Positions 1-8,365 of a stretch of 64,000 nt of DNA are shown piece by piece (positions within the stretch are counted from its first letter, which is position 1; the number at the start of each line of letters is the position of its first letter). Origin of the DNA: Thermocaproicibacter sp002410755 (GTDB lineage: Bacteria; Bacillota; Clostridia; Oscillospirales; Acutalibacteraceae). The stretch is from assembly GCA_036839715.1 (NCBI GenBank), contig DAITDU010000003.1, positions 29,869 through 93,868 of the forward strand, read 5' to 3'. A model generated the notes under the pieces. It did not search any database. It worked only from the letters and a program-made list of their open reading frames with translations, and was not told the origin of the DNA. The position numbers were made by a program, and so were the translations under genes.

Positions 1-163
1 CAGGCTTAAACAAATAAACACCAAAAATGTTGGCGAGGGAACTGATCGTTACAAGTATAACAACCACAGCCAGTGCCATCCGGTTCTTCTTCAGATAGCG
101 GGAGATAAATTTCAAAGTCTTTTTCAGGTCTTTTGGTTTTTCGTGTCGCATTTGCCTCGCCAT
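1..163 (-). CDS. ABC exporter half-transporter, N-terminal fragment (runs off window)
   Basis: The frame opens at an ATG (163-161) that overlaps the stop of the upstream exporter gene as TAATG, so the two are translationally coupled. About 54 codons are visible before the window edge. The protein begins MARQMRHEKPKDLKK and passes into a hydrophobic stretch at about residues 33-50, as expected for the first membrane helix of an ABC exporter. I infer that this is the second subunit of a heterodimer with the next gene, and that it carries the catalytically competent ATPase site. The nucleotide-binding domain lies outside the window, so this is not proven. Confidence 0.8.
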   Translation of the reverse strand, partial: MARQMRHEKPKDLKKTLKFISRYLKKNRMALAVVVILVTISSLANIFGVYLFKP

Positions 164-1884
164 TAAGCAATTGCCCCTTCTTTCTGGATTTCGTAAATAT
201 CACGGTAAATCCTGTTATGAGCGAGCAGGATATCATGGGTTCCGACTTCGTTGATTTTTCCGTCTTCAAGCACAATAATCCGGTCGGCATGCTCAATGGA
301 ATTGATACGCTGAGAAATAATAAGGATGGTCGTTCCCCTAAGCTGTGCTAAGCCTGCGCGGATTCTGGCTTCCGTAGCAGTATCTACGGCACTGGTGGAA
401 TCATCTAAAATCAGTATCTTAGGGTGTTTCAGCAAAGCCCGGGCGATACAGAGGCGCTGCTTCTGGCCTCCGGAGAGATTGACGCCTCCCTGGCTGAGGT
501 CGGTGTCATACCCCTCCGGCATTCGGGAGAGAAATTCATCCACACAGGCAGTCCGGCAGGCCCAGTCCAGTTCTTCTTGTGTCGCCTCAGGATTTCCCCA
601 TTTGAGGTTTTCCCGTATCGTACCAGAAAACAGCGTATTCTTTTGAAGCACCATCCCAACGGCATCCCTTAGGTAGGCGACAGGGTATTCCCTTACATCA
701 TGGCCATCAATTTTAAGGCTTCCGGAGCCTACGTCATACAGGCGTGGAATCAGCTGAACCAGAGAAGATTTTGCTGCCCCTGTTCCGCCAATGATTCCCA
801 CTGTTTGGCCTGCATCAATGTGCAGGCAGATATCAGACAACACATCCCGCTTTGCTGTTTTCCGGTATTTAAAAGATACATGGTCAAAATCAATGGAGCC
901 ATGTTCCACTTTCACCTGCTCTGTGCCACCTACAATATCAACAGGTTCATCCAGGACTTCCAAAATACGGTTTGCCGACGTTGTTGAGCGGCTAAGCATC
1001 AAAAATACATTGGATATCATCATCAAAGAATTCAGGATTTGCAGGACATAACTCAGAAATCCGGTAAGAGCCCCTACTTTCATTGAGCCAATATGAATTA
1101 AATTTCCGCCAAACCACAGAATGCAGAGGATTGTAGCATACATCACAAACTGGAAGCATGGAAGGTTCAGGGAAGCGTAATGGAAGGCCTGTTCTGAAGA
1201 GTTGCAGAACGCTCCATTTACATTTTCAAATTTCTGATTTTCATTTTTTCCCCGTACAAATGATTTGACGGTGCGAATGGCAATTAGATTTTCCTGGACG
1301 ACGGAATTCAGTTTGTCCAGTGCTTTCTGCATTTTCCCATACAAAGGGCCAATCTTTCTGAAAATCAGGAAAAGGCAAATGCCAAGGATAGGCATGGCAA
1401 TAAGAAAAACGATGGCAAGCTGCGGACTCATCAGGATAGACATGGAGAGTGCCATTATCATCATGATCGGCCCGCGCACCATGGGGCGTAGTCCATTGCA
1501 GATTGTATTTTGCAGGATGGTAATATCACTTGTGAGTCTTGTAATCAGGGAAGGGGTATTAAAGTGGTCCAAATTGGAAAAGGAAAAACTCTGCACTTTG
1601 CGGTATTCGTCTTCCCGCAGGGCGGCACCAAATCTCTGACCGGCGCGTGCAGCAAAGCGGGCATAAAAAAGGCCGAGAACCAGTGAAATCATGGAACAGA
1701 AAATCATCAGGAAACTTCGCTGCAAAATATAGCTTTTGTTGCGTTGCGCAACACCGACGTCAATAATACTTGCCATAATCATTGGAATAATCAGCTCGAA
1801 TGTCGCTTCAAAAGAAACACAGACAGTGCTGATGATAAAATCCTTTTTCGTCTTTATAAAATACTTCCGGAATCGTTTCAGCAT
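163..1884 (-). CDS. Heterodimeric ABC exporter subunit with degenerate ATPase site
   Basis: A 573-residue fused permease/ATPase. Six membrane helices fill about the first 310 residues and the nucleotide-binding domain follows. Near residue 366 the Walker A reads GGTGAAKSS, with Ala at the usual last Gly. The signature LSGGQ is near residue 470. The Walker B is ILILDDSTSAVD, with Asp in place of the catalytic Glu, and the switch motif has Gln (IISQR) in place of His. In heterodimeric exporters such as TM287/288 this pattern marks the subunit carrying the degenerate site. It is flanked by a MarR regulator upstream and the partner subunit downstream. Substrate unknown, probably a drug, peptide or lipid. 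Confidence 0.9.
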   Translation of the reverse strand: MLKRFRKYFIKTKKDFIISTVCVSFEATFELIIPMIMASIIDVGVAQRNKSYILQRSFLMIFCSMISLVLGLFYARFAARAGQRFGAALREDEYRKVQSFSFSNLDHFNTPSLITRLTSDITILQNTICNGLRPMVRGPIMMIMALSMSILMSPQLAIVFLIAMPILGICLFLIFRKIGPLYGKMQKALDKLNSVVQENLIAIRTVKSFVRGKNENQKFENVNGAFCNSSEQAFHYASLNLPCFQFVMYATILCILWFGGNLIHIGSMKVGALTGFLSYVLQILNSLMMISNVFLMLSRSTTSANRILEVLDEPVDIVGGTEQVKVEHGSIDFDHVSFKYRKTAKRDVLSDICLHIDAGQTVGIIGGTGAAKSSLVQLIPRLYDVGSGSLKIDGHDVREYPVAYLRDAVGMVLQKNTLFSGTIRENLKWGNPEATQEELDWACRTACVDEFLSRMPEGYDTDLSQGGVNLSGGQKQRLCIARALLKHPKILILDDSTSAVDTATEARIRAGLAQLRGTTILIISQRINSIEHADRIIVLEDGKINEVGTHDILLAHNRIYRDIYEIQKEGAIA

Positions 1885-1908
1885 GTAATCCCTCCAAAGA
1901 AACAGAGT

Positions 1909-2337
1909 TCAGGTAAGGTCCTTCCCAGTCAGATTTCGGTACATCCGGCACAAAAAATCGAGCATTTGGCCTTGTTCCTGCTGAGAGAAGCCACAGAATG
2001 AAATCTTGTCCACAAGGCTACTGATTTGTAGCCACTGCCCAAAGGCTTTTTGCCCTTTGTCTGTAATAGAAACACAATCGGCCCGTTTCCGCTCGTTGTA
2101 ATTTGACTTGCGGATCAAACCGGCCTGCTCCATTTTAGCGAGGATTTGAGAAATTGTAGCAGGCTCAATATCCAATGCTTCTGCAATATCCTTTTGCATA
2201 CACTTACTGTGCTCCGATAGATAGGCCAGAACTTTTGGCTGGCCGGGAAGAAGGCCGATTTTATAGATTTCCGGTCTGATTCTGTCCTTACGGGCCTTAG
2301 TTGTTTGTATCAGGGCTTTATGAATGGTAACCAGCAT
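1909..2337 (-). CDS. MarR-family transcriptional regulator
   Basis: A 142-residue protein with the MarR winged-helix arrangement: an N-terminal helix, a helix-turn-helix at about residues 45-75 (KDIAEALDIEPATISQILAKM), then a wing carrying the basic sequence NYNERKRADCVSIT and a C-terminal dimerisation helix. An AGGAAGGA ribosome binding site lies 8-9 bases before the ATG. It is the first gene of a minus-strand unit with the two ABC exporter genes, only 24 bp upstream of them. I infer that it controls the exporter and its own promoter in response to a ligand. Confidence 0.88.
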   Translation of the reverse strand: MLVTIHKALIQTTKARKDRIRPEIYKIGLLPGQPKVLAYLSEHSKCMQKDIAEALDIEPATISQILAKMEQAGLIRKSNYNERKRADCVSITDKGQKAFGQWLQISSLVDKISFCGFSQQEQGQMLDFLCRMYRNLTGKDLT

Positions 2338-2402
2338 GGCAATGTTCCTTCCTGTAAAATTAGCTTCTTAACAATTCGTATCCTAACTATAATGCATCTC
2401 TT

Positions 2403-2431
2403 ATTCTATATCCGACCGGATAACCCGTCAA
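2403..2431 (-). promoter_or_regulatory. Sigma-A promoter for marR-ABC exporter operon
   Basis: On the minus strand, TTGACG (2431-2426) and TAGAAT (2408-2403) are separated by 17 bases, close to the sigma-A consensus. About 65 bases of leader follow before the marR start, enough room for an operator. Confidence 0.55.
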
Positions 2432-2464
2432 TCTTTAAGATACGATTTTTTTCGTCTTATTTGC

Positions 2465-2502
2465 CAAAAGCAGGGAGGCCTGACTGGATGGTCAGACCTC
2501 CC
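2465..2502 (-). terminator. Rho-independent terminator of the L,D-transpeptidase gene
   Basis: The stem arms GGGAGGCCTGAC and GTCAGACCTCCC (2473-2502) pair with one mismatch around a short loop. Read on the minus strand, the hairpin is followed by TGCTTTT, a modest U tract. It lies downstream of the transpeptidase stop at 2580. Confidence 0.6.
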
Positions 2503-2579
2503 ATGAAATGAGAAGATCGTTCTTTCACTTTTATTTTATAAGCTGTGATGATATTTTGATTCGGTGCAGCATAAGAATT

Positions 2580-3413
2580 TCACTTGATTACTACTTTTGT
2601 ACCGTCCGAAATATGGTAGTAAATCCACTTTGCGTCGTTAAAAGCAAGGCGGATACAACCATGCGAGGCAACCGTGCCAAGTTTGGCCGCTTCAGCAGGT
2701 TCAATTTCATAATGCTCATCAAACGGGATGCTGTGGAAAAGATAATCACCGTAAAAACGTGTCCAGTAATAACCGCCTTCCTGATCTGTAGAATTGTAAA
2801 ATGACTTTCCGCGTCCTCCAACGGTGAATGTCCCTTTGGGGGTTGTGCTGCCTATGCCAGAGGAGCAGAGAAAAGTTTTTATTGTAGTTCCCTTGCTATC
2901 AAGCACAAAGACTTTCTGGTTGGCGAGAGAAACCCGGATGCTCAATGGCTTCTCTACATTGGCAAGTGCTTGCGCGGCGGCATCGTCTATTTGGTCAACA
3001 TCTAGAAAAGCCCGGCCGCACCAGCCGGTTCTGCCATTCGATGTTTTGACTTGAACCCATGTACCGTCTGAACTGGATTTTCCCGTGAGCTCCAACCGAG
3101 TATTTGCCGGAATGGTGCAAATAAGTTCATTTTCTGTTCCGACACCGGAGCGAATATTTATCTTATTTGAAGTAACGGCTGTAGAAAGGCTGTTTTTCGC
3201 GACACCATCATTTCTGGAACTTTCGGCGGAACCGGTTTTTCCGGCTGGCTGACTAACAGGAATGGGATTGCCCTTTTTCCCCGAAGTATTCAGAAAGATA
3301 ACCGTGCTTACACTGGCTACAATTATGATCAAAGCCACAAGAAAGATCACAGTTTTGAAATGTCGTTTTCCTCCGGGCCTGCTGTTGAAACTGGAATCAT
3401 AGTGTCCATTCAT
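2580..3413 (-). CDS. Membrane-anchored SH3b + L,D-transpeptidase (YkuD)
   Basis: About 277 residues. A short cytoplasmic tail is followed by one membrane helix (about residues 18-41), a linker, a bacterial SH3 domain (about 80-140, starting NKINIRSGVG) and a C-terminal YkuD domain (about 155-277). The catalytic motif SHGCIRL, with the active-site Cys, is near residue 250. Such enzymes make 3-3 cross-links in peptidoglycan outside the membrane, or anchor proteins to it. I chose the second ATG at 3413, because the AAAGGA site touches the first ATG (3425) with no spacing. Monocistronic. Vegetative and sporulation roles cannot be told apart here. Confidence 0.88.
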   Translation of the reverse strand: MNGHYDSSFNSRPGGKRHFKTVIFLVALIIIVASVSTVIFLNTSGKKGNPIPVSQPAGKTGSAESSRNDGVAKNSLSTAVTSNKINIRSGVGTENELICTIPANTRLELTGKSSSDGTWVQVKTSNGRTGWCGRAFLDVDQIDDAAAQALANVEKPLSIRVSLANQKVFVLDSKGTTIKTFLCSSGIGSTTPKGTFTVGGRGKSFYNSTDQEGGYYWTRFYGDYLFHSIPFDEHYEIEPAEAAKLGTVASHGCIRLAFNDAKWIYYHISDGTKVVIK

Positions 3414-3687
3414 AGAAGGATTCATCCTTTCAAATCAGTCGTTTATTTTGAATTTAGTGTCCCTCGGCAGTGGTTTATTTCATGTCATGCCTGTCCGCAA
3501 CTTCTTTGTAATCATAGGCACACTTGCAGCGATACTCTTGCTTTTTCAGGCATATTCATATCAACTCTAATATCGGCTTTTCATCTTCTAATAAATCTTT
3601 GCACCACGTTTTTTATTATACATCTATACATTAAAATAGCAAGCAAAAACATCTTCTGATAATTCTTCATCCTGCTTTGAAAGGGCC
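3414..3687. other. Intergenic region, no gene recognised
   Basis: The AT-rich divergent spacer between the L,D-transpeptidase and the MFS pump. I see no convincing ORF with a ribosome binding site and no structured RNA. The only clear signals are the pump promoter and palindrome listed next. Confidence 0.5.
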
Positions 3688-3716
3688 TTGACAGATGAAT
3701 TTAACAGGCATATACT
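3688..3716 (+). promoter_or_regulatory. Sigma-A promoter for MFS-TetR operon
   Basis: TTGACA (3688-3693), a 17-base spacer and TATACT (3711-3716) form a near-consensus promoter. The expected start, near 3723, falls right at the palindrome at 3726-3749. Confidence 0.8.
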
Positions 3717-3725
3717 GTTGAATGG

Positions 3726-3749
3726 AAACTAAATAAACTATTTTAGTTT
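3726..3749. promoter_or_regulatory. Inverted repeat, probable TetR operator
   Basis: AAACTAAA and TTTAGTTT form perfect 8-base arms around 8 bases, centred just after the predicted transcription start of the pump operon. The operon's second gene encodes a TetR-family regulator, so autorepression through this site is the simplest inference. Confidence 0.55.
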
Positions 3750-3769
3750 TTGAAGTGGAGAGATTTTTT

Positions 3770-4984
3770 ATGGCAGATTATGAGAAAACGGGCGGAACGG
3801 CAGGAATCAGCATTATAATGCTTGGCGTTGCTCTTGCCATGAGGCAGATGTCTATGTCCATGGTTGCACCATTTATTTCCACATACTGCAAGACGCTGCT
3901 GGGTTACACACCATTGCTTGCCGGTCTGGCGCTTGGAATTTTCGGACTTACGCAGGCAATTTTTCAGATTCCCTATGGAATGCTCAGCGATCGGTTTGGC
4001 AATAAGCCAATCATGGCCTTAGGCCTTTTACAGACTGTTGCAGGCCTTGTAGTCGCTTTCTTTGCGCAAAATGTCGGACTCCTTATTTTTGCAAGGGCAC
4101 TCCAGGGCAGCGGCGCAGTAATCGGTGTTGGTTATGCCTGGACGGCCAGCATTGCCGGGGATAGTATGCGTACCAAAGCCATGGGAACGCTGAGTGCGTT
4201 CGTTTCTTTCGGTGCAGCGGCTGCTTTTATCCTCGGTCCAGTTCTCAGGGGGTTTATGGAAGTCAGGCAGATGTTTTTACTTTGTGCCAGTGCAATTTTC
4301 CTCACAGTGCTTTATATTTTCTTCTTTATTAGAGACATTTCCCAAGCCAGGCCAGATGTGGAACTTCGTGGTTCCGGTATTAAAACATTTTTTCAGAACA
4401 GAAAATTAGTCAGTTTTGGCGGAATGGCTTTTTTAAATAATTATATGATGATGTCCGTTTTTTTTGCAGTTCCAATTTATTTAAATAGTATTTTGGGCGA
4501 AAGCAGGCTGTGGGAAATTTTCGTCCCTGCTATTCCGGTCGCTTTTCTGGCAATGAAAGCGGCTGTTTCTTTTACAGATAAAGGCTTTGGAAATATAATT
4601 CTTTTTCTTGCATTTGTACTGTCCTCAATCAGTGTATTATTTTGCTTAAACAAATCTTCGGCAGTTTACCTTTCTGTTGGCATGGTGCTATTTCTGTGCG
4701 GATATATCGCCATTGCAACCATCCTTGCAGCAGATGTTAACGAGCTGGCGGACAGTCAACACCGGGGGACGGTAAACGGAATTTATAATTCCATGCAGTT
4801 TTTGGGCAATTTTGCGGGGCCTACTGTAACAGGCCTGATCTGGGGTACTTCACAGAAAGCGGCGCTCCTGGCGGTTTTCGGTGCAGGTGTGGTCGGGGTC
4901 GGGATGGCTGTAAAGCTTCGGGCTGATTCTAAAAAAGAAAACGAGGGGAGAGGTCCGGCCATTCATGAAACAAAGGATTCTTGA
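3770..4984 (+). CDS. MFS transporter (multidrug efflux-like)
   Basis: About 404 residues with roughly 12 hydrophobic segments. The loop after helix 2 carries GMLSDRFGNKP, the major-facilitator motif A ([GS]xLxDRxGxK). The second half starts after a basic loop near residue 205. The ATG at 3770 is preferred over an in-frame GTG at 3755 because GTGGAGAG sits about 8 bases upstream of it. It overlaps the TetR gene by 20 bp and shares its promoter, which points to inducible efflux. Substrate unknown. Confidence 0.88.
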   Translation: MADYEKTGGTAGISIIMLGVALAMRQMSMSMVAPFISTYCKTLLGYTPLLAGLALGIFGLTQAIFQIPYGMLSDRFGNKPIMALGLLQTVAGLVVAFFAQNVGLLIFARALQGSGAVIGVGYAWTASIAGDSMRTKAMGTLSAFVSFGAAAAFILGPVLRGFMEVRQMFLLCASAIFLTVLYIFFFIRDISQARPDVELRGSGIKTFFQNRKLVSFGGMAFLNNYMMMSVFFAVPIYLNSILGESRLWEIFVPAIPVAFLAMKAAVSFTDKGFGNIILFLAFVLSSISVLFCLNKSSAVYLSVGMVLFLCGYIAIATILAADVNELADSQHRGTVNGIYNSMQFLGNFAGPTVTGLIWGTSQKAALLAVFGAGVVGVGMAVKLRADSKKENEGRGPAIHETKDS

Positions 4985-5519
4985 TACGGCAGCCATGCTG
5001 ATTCAACAGTATGGGCTGAAAAGATTTACTGTTGATGATATTGCTTCAGAGCTCCGGATTAGCAAGAAAACCATTTACAAGTATTTCAGGAGCAAGGATG
5101 ATATTATCAGCGAGTACTTTGACCAATCCATTTCAAGCGACAAAGACAGTATTCGGAATACCATGGCAAGACAGGGAAGTATTCTGGAAAGGCTTAAGGC
5201 AGTAATTCACTCTTCCCATCGGTATCCGCTTTCCGTTTCGCTTTTGAATGAAGTAAAGCGGTTCTATCCTGAGCAGTGGGAAAAAATCGATGGGCTGAAA
5301 ACCTTTAAAATGCAGTTAATGAAAAACCTGTTGGACGAAGGCGTCGCGGAGAATATTTTTCGGGAAGACGTCAATTATGCCGTCTTTTTAAGAATGCTTT
5401 ATGAGATCAGCGACATGTTTACGGATTATGACTTCCTTTTGCAGAACAGGCTTAAAACCAGCGAAGCAATCGATGAGTCCCTTAAAATTATCTTGTATGG
5501 TGCCATTAAAAAGCAATGA
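4965..5519 (+). CDS. TetR/AcrR-family transcriptional regulator
   Basis: 184 residues. The N-terminal helix-turn-helix spans about residues 5-48, with VDDIASELRISKKTIYKYF as the typical TetR recognition region. The variable C-terminal ligand domain has no close match I recognise. It overlaps the upstream MFS gene by 20 bp, so it is translationally coupled, and it probably represses the shared promoter through the palindrome at 3726-3749. Confidence 0.88.
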   Translation: MKQRILDTAAMLIQQYGLKRFTVDDIASELRISKKTIYKYFRSKDDIISEYFDQSISSDKDSIRNTMARQGSILERLKAVIHSSHRYPLSVSLLNEVKRFYPEQWEKIDGLKTFKMQLMKNLLDEGVAENIFREDVNYAVFLRMLYEISDMFTDYDFLLQNRLKTSEAIDESLKIILYGAIKKQ

Positions 5520-5537
5520 ATTTTATAGAATTTTATA

Positions 5538-5587
5538 GGGGAGTCTTGGTTCCTGTGGTCCCGCACAGAAGCCAAGACTCCCTTTAT
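5538..5587. terminator. Bidirectional terminator between tetR and metal-binding lipoprotein gene
   Basis: GGGGAGTCTTGG (5538-5549) pairs with CCAAGACTCCC (5572-5582) and is followed by TTTAT. The left flank is A/T rich as well, so it can serve both convergent transcripts. Confidence 0.75.
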
Positions 5588-5611
5588 AAATCTACTGTCA
5601 GAATGACAATG

Positions 5612-6589
5612 TTATTTTTCTTGCAGGCTACTGTAAATTTTGCTCAAATCGCTTTGTATCCGTTCAAGGTAGCTTTTATCATCTTCATTGCTTTCTACAG
5701 TATAGATCGTTTCAACTTTTGCACCAACTTCGTTTCCCAGTGTTTTGGAAACTTCAGGGCTTGCCATGTCCTCAGCAAAAACAGTCTTTACGTTGTGGCT
5801 TTTGCAGAACTGAATTAACTGAGCCAGTTGCTGGGCGCTTGGCTCGCCTTCTGCATAGATATCCTCCACACTGTTCTGCTCCAGCCCAAAATCACGGCAC
5901 AGATATCCGAATGCAGCATGGCCTGTTACAAAACTTTTCTTCTTGACAGATATGAATTTTTTCTGATATTCTTGATAGAGGTTATCCAGCTTTGCGACAA
6001 ATTCTTTGCAGTTTTCTTCATAGTAATTGCGGTTCGAGGGGTCGGCCTTTACAAGCCCATCTCTAATGTTTTCGACTTCTGCTTTAGCCCCTTTCAGGCT
6101 GAGCCAGATATGTGGGTCATATTGCCCGTGCTCTTTTTCTGTACTGTCATCGGTATTTTTAATCGGTTCTGCCCCTTTGGAAGCTTCGACAACAACCAGC
6201 CCCGGATTGTTGGCGGACTGGACGGCTCTTTCTGCCCAAGTTTCCATGCCGAGCCCGTTGTAGACAAACACCTTTGCTGTACTGAGGCCGACAAGGTCCT
6301 GCGCTTTCGGTTCAAAATCGTGCGGTTCCATCCCATCCGGTATGATGGTAGAAATCTCGATTTTGTCTTTTCCGACAGCTTCTGTAAATTCCTTCATTGC
6401 GTTAAAAGTGACAGAGACCTTCAGCTTTCCTACGGCAGCCGAACCAGCCTGTGGCAGAGAGGCGATATTCTGCGCAGACTGAGGCTGCCCTGCGGAGGAG
6501 CCGGCCTCTGTGCCTTTGCTACAGGCACAGAGGCCAGTACTAAGAATAGTTACTGCACATAATAGAATGGCTATGGAACGCTTAAGCAT
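5612..6589 (-). CDS. Zinc/manganese ABC transporter substrate-binding lipoprotein (ZnuA family)
   Basis: About 325 residues. The signal peptide ends at a lipobox-like LCAC (about residues 22-25), giving an N-terminal lipoprotein. Cluster A-1 metal-binding motifs are present: MEPHDFEPKAQD, DPHIWLS, TGHAAFGYL and a C-terminal FAEDMASP, supplying His, His, His and acidic ligands. The His-rich loop of many zinc binders is reduced to a short EHGQYDPH, so zinc and manganese cannot be separated. The start at 6589 has GGAGG 8 bases upstream. It is divergent from the ATPase and permease of the same system, across a shared operator. Confidence 0.9.
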   Translation of the reverse strand: MLKRSIAILLCAVTILSTGLCACSKGTEAGSSAGQPQSAQNIASLPQAGSAAVGKLKVSVTFNAMKEFTEAVGKDKIEISTIIPDGMEPHDFEPKAQDLVGLSTAKVFVYNGLGMETWAERAVQSANNPGLVVVEASKGAEPIKNTDDSTEKEHGQYDPHIWLSLKGAKAEVENIRDGLVKADPSNRNYYEENCKEFVAKLDNLYQEYQKKFISVKKKSFVTGHAAFGYLCRDFGLEQNSVEDIYAEGEPSAQQLAQLIQFCKSHNVKTVFAEDMASPEVSKTLGNEVGAKVETIYTVESNEDDKSYLERIQSDLSKIYSSLQEK

Positions 6590-6612
6590 GAAAAAAACCT
6601 CCAAAAAGTACT

Positions 6613-6633
6613 TGCAAATAACAATCATTTGCA
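6613..6633. promoter_or_regulatory. Zur/Fur-like operator palindrome
   Basis: TGCAAAT and ATTTGCA form perfect 7-base arms around 7 bases in the divergent region of a metal uptake locus. The site covers the predicted transcription start of the binding-protein gene and the -35 region of the ATPase/permease promoter. Control by a Fur-family metal repressor is inferred; no regulator gene is nearby. Confidence 0.55.
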
Positions 6634-6638
6634 TTTAC

Positions 6639-6667
6639 AATATAATTCAGCAGATCGCTTTTGTCAA
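6639..6667 (-). promoter_or_regulatory. Sigma-A promoter for the metal-binding lipoprotein
   Basis: On the minus strand TTGACA (6667-6662), a 17-base spacer and TATATT (6644-6639). A TATAAT on the plus strand at 6641-6646, with a weak ATAACA 17 bases upstream, may drive the divergent ATPase/permease genes, so the two promoters interlock. Confidence 0.75.
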
Positions 6668-6700
6668 GAAGTATTTTTATCTGAAAAAGGAGACTTTAGT

Positions 6701-7375
6701 GTGAACAATATGGTTGCAGCAGAAAATCTTAGATTTTCCTATACTGGTTCATCGCCTTATGTCCTTGACGGGATTAATCTTTTTATTAAAAAAGGGGAGT
6801 ATGTTTCTGTAATTGGGGAGAATGGGTGTGGGAAAAGTACATTGATGCGTCTGATTCTCGGCTTTCTAAAGCCGGTTTCGGGAAAAATTGAGTCACATGC
6901 AGTTCGGATTGGGTATGTACCACAGAAAAATGAGTTTAATAATTCCGGCTTTCCCATTACGGTTTACGAGATGCTGGATTCCTACCGTCATCTTTTAAAA
7001 CTTTCGGACAAGTCAATTCCCGCAAAGAGCATGGAGATGGTTGGCATGTCCCGGTTTTCTGGTTCTCTGATGGGAGAGCTGTCCGGCGGGCAGACACAGA
7101 AAATCCTGATTGCGCGGGCGCTGATAGGGGAGCCGGATCTGTTGATTCTAGATGAGCCGTCTACCGGAGTTGATATTGGAAGCCAGAAGGAAATTTATGG
7201 TTTCCTAAAAAAGTTAAACCGAGAGAAGCAGGTTACAATTTTTTCAGTTGAGCATAATCTGGAAGCTGCCATAGCCAATTCTACGATTATTTATCATTTG
7301 GTGAATGGAAAAGGGCATTTGTGTTTTCCGCAGCAATACGCGGAAGAATATCTGCGGAGCAATAAAATTATATGA
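6701..7375 (+). CDS. Zinc/manganese ABC transporter ATPase (ZnuC family)
   Basis: 224 residues, the size of a stand-alone ATPase. It has Walker A GENGCGKST (about residues 40-48), signature LSGGQTQKI, Walker B LLILDEPST and the switch His in SVEHN. The GTG start at 6701 is chosen because AAAGGAGA lies 8 bases upstream; a longer ORF beginning upstream has no ribosome binding site and would overlap the operator. Followed 13 bp later by the permease and divergent from the binding protein, so it powers uptake of the same metal. Confidence 0.9.
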   Translation: MNNMVAAENLRFSYTGSSPYVLDGINLFIKKGEYVSVIGENGCGKSTLMRLILGFLKPVSGKIESHAVRIGYVPQKNEFNNSGFPITVYEMLDSYRHLLKLSDKSIPAKSMEMVGMSRFSGSLMGELSGGQTQKILIARALIGEPDLLILDEPSTGVDIGSQKEIYGFLKKLNREKQVTIFSVEHNLEAAIANSTIIYHLVNGKGHLCFPQQYAEEYLRSNKII

Positions 7376-7388
7376 ATCGGGTGTTCCT

Positions 7389-8222
7389 ATGCTAAATTAC
7401 GGCTTTATGCAGAACGCGTTCTTCGTTTCAATTTTCATTTCTATTTTGTGCCCGTGCATTGGAATATTTCTTGTCCTGAGGCGGTATTCCATGATAGGGG
7501 ATACCCTGTCCCACGCTTCTCTTGCCGGTGTTGCACTGGGCTTGCTGACCAACCAGAACCCTATCCTTGGAGCCTTTGTATTTACTTCTCTCTGCGGTGC
7601 TCTGATAGAATTTCTGAGGACTTATTTTAAAAAATATACAGACCTGATTTTAACCATTGTCCTCGCACTGGGCGTTGGGACTGCCATTACGATTATCAGT
7701 TCCGGCAAGCTTCATGCCAACGCAGATTCTTTCCTCTTTGGGAGTGTTCTGACCGTGACGCAGTTCGATATGATTATGGTGGTGGTGCTCAGTGCAATTT
7801 CTGTTCTGACTCTGATCTTTTTTTATCACCAGATGCTGTATCTTGCCTATGATGAGGAAGCCGCGAAAATTGCCGGTGTGCGGGTTAAACTGATAAACTA
7901 TATTTTTTCCATTCTGGTTGCTTCGGCTATTTCCGTCTCCATTCGCATTGTTGGTGTTCTGGTGCTGGGATCCATGATTGCACTGCCGGTTGCAACAGCG
8001 CTTCAGCTTCGGAAGGGTTTCCGGAAAACGCTTATTTTTTCTATCCTTTTCAGTGTGATTGATATTATGATTGGCCTGTTTGCGTCATTTTATTTAAACG
8101 TTGCCCCGGGCGGCTTTACGGCGCTTGTTTCTGTAACTGTCCTCGTAATTGTGATGCTTTCACGGAAAATTTATTTGGATAGCCGAAACCGGAGGGAAGA
8201 AAAATTTACTGCAATTAAATAA
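7389..8222 (+). CDS. Zinc/manganese ABC transporter permease (ZnuB family)
   Basis: 277 residues with about eight hydrophobic helices. The N-terminal segment carries RRYSMIGDTLSHASLAGVALG, the conserved region of the ABC-3 permease family, and a later segment carries IRIVGVLVLGSMIALPVAT. The ATG at 7389 is 13 bp after the ATPase stop; its ribosome binding site is weak (GGGTG), suggesting coupling to the ATPase. It completes a three-gene metal importer. Confidence 0.88.
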   Translation: MLNYGFMQNAFFVSIFISILCPCIGIFLVLRRYSMIGDTLSHASLAGVALGLLTNQNPILGAFVFTSLCGALIEFLRTYFKKYTDLILTIVLALGVGTAITIISSGKLHANADSFLFGSVLTVTQFDMIMVVVLSAISVLTLIFFYHQMLYLAYDEEAAKIAGVRVKLINYIFSILVASAISVSIRIVGVLVLGSMIALPVATALQLRKGFRKTLIFSILFSVIDIMIGLFASFYLNVAPGGFTALVSVTVLVIVMLSRKIYLDSRNRREEKFTAIK

Positions 8223-8286
8223 TAATTTCACTGTCTCTTTTCTTCAAATCATGAAAAGCTCTTTCCGAAAAAGACACTCTTCATAG

Positions 8287-8330
8287 AAAACCTCCAGCCG
8301 AAGAACATTTTTCGGCTGGAGGTTTTTCTT
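8287..8330. terminator. Strong rho-independent terminator after metal permease
   Basis: CCTCCAGCCG (8291-8300) and CGGCTGGAGG (8313-8322) form a perfect 10-bp stem followed by TTTTTCTTT. AAAA precedes the stem, so it may work in both directions. Confidence 0.85.
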
Positions 8331-8365
8331 TCCCCTGCATACTATATTCCCGGAGGTGTTTCCAG

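Noticed and set aside
5828..6562. Long plus-strand frame of 244 codons opposite the metal-binding lipoprotein gene
   Set aside because: It has no ribosome binding site and its product is Cys/Phe rich without a recognisable domain. It is the antisense shadow of a well-supported lipoprotein gene.
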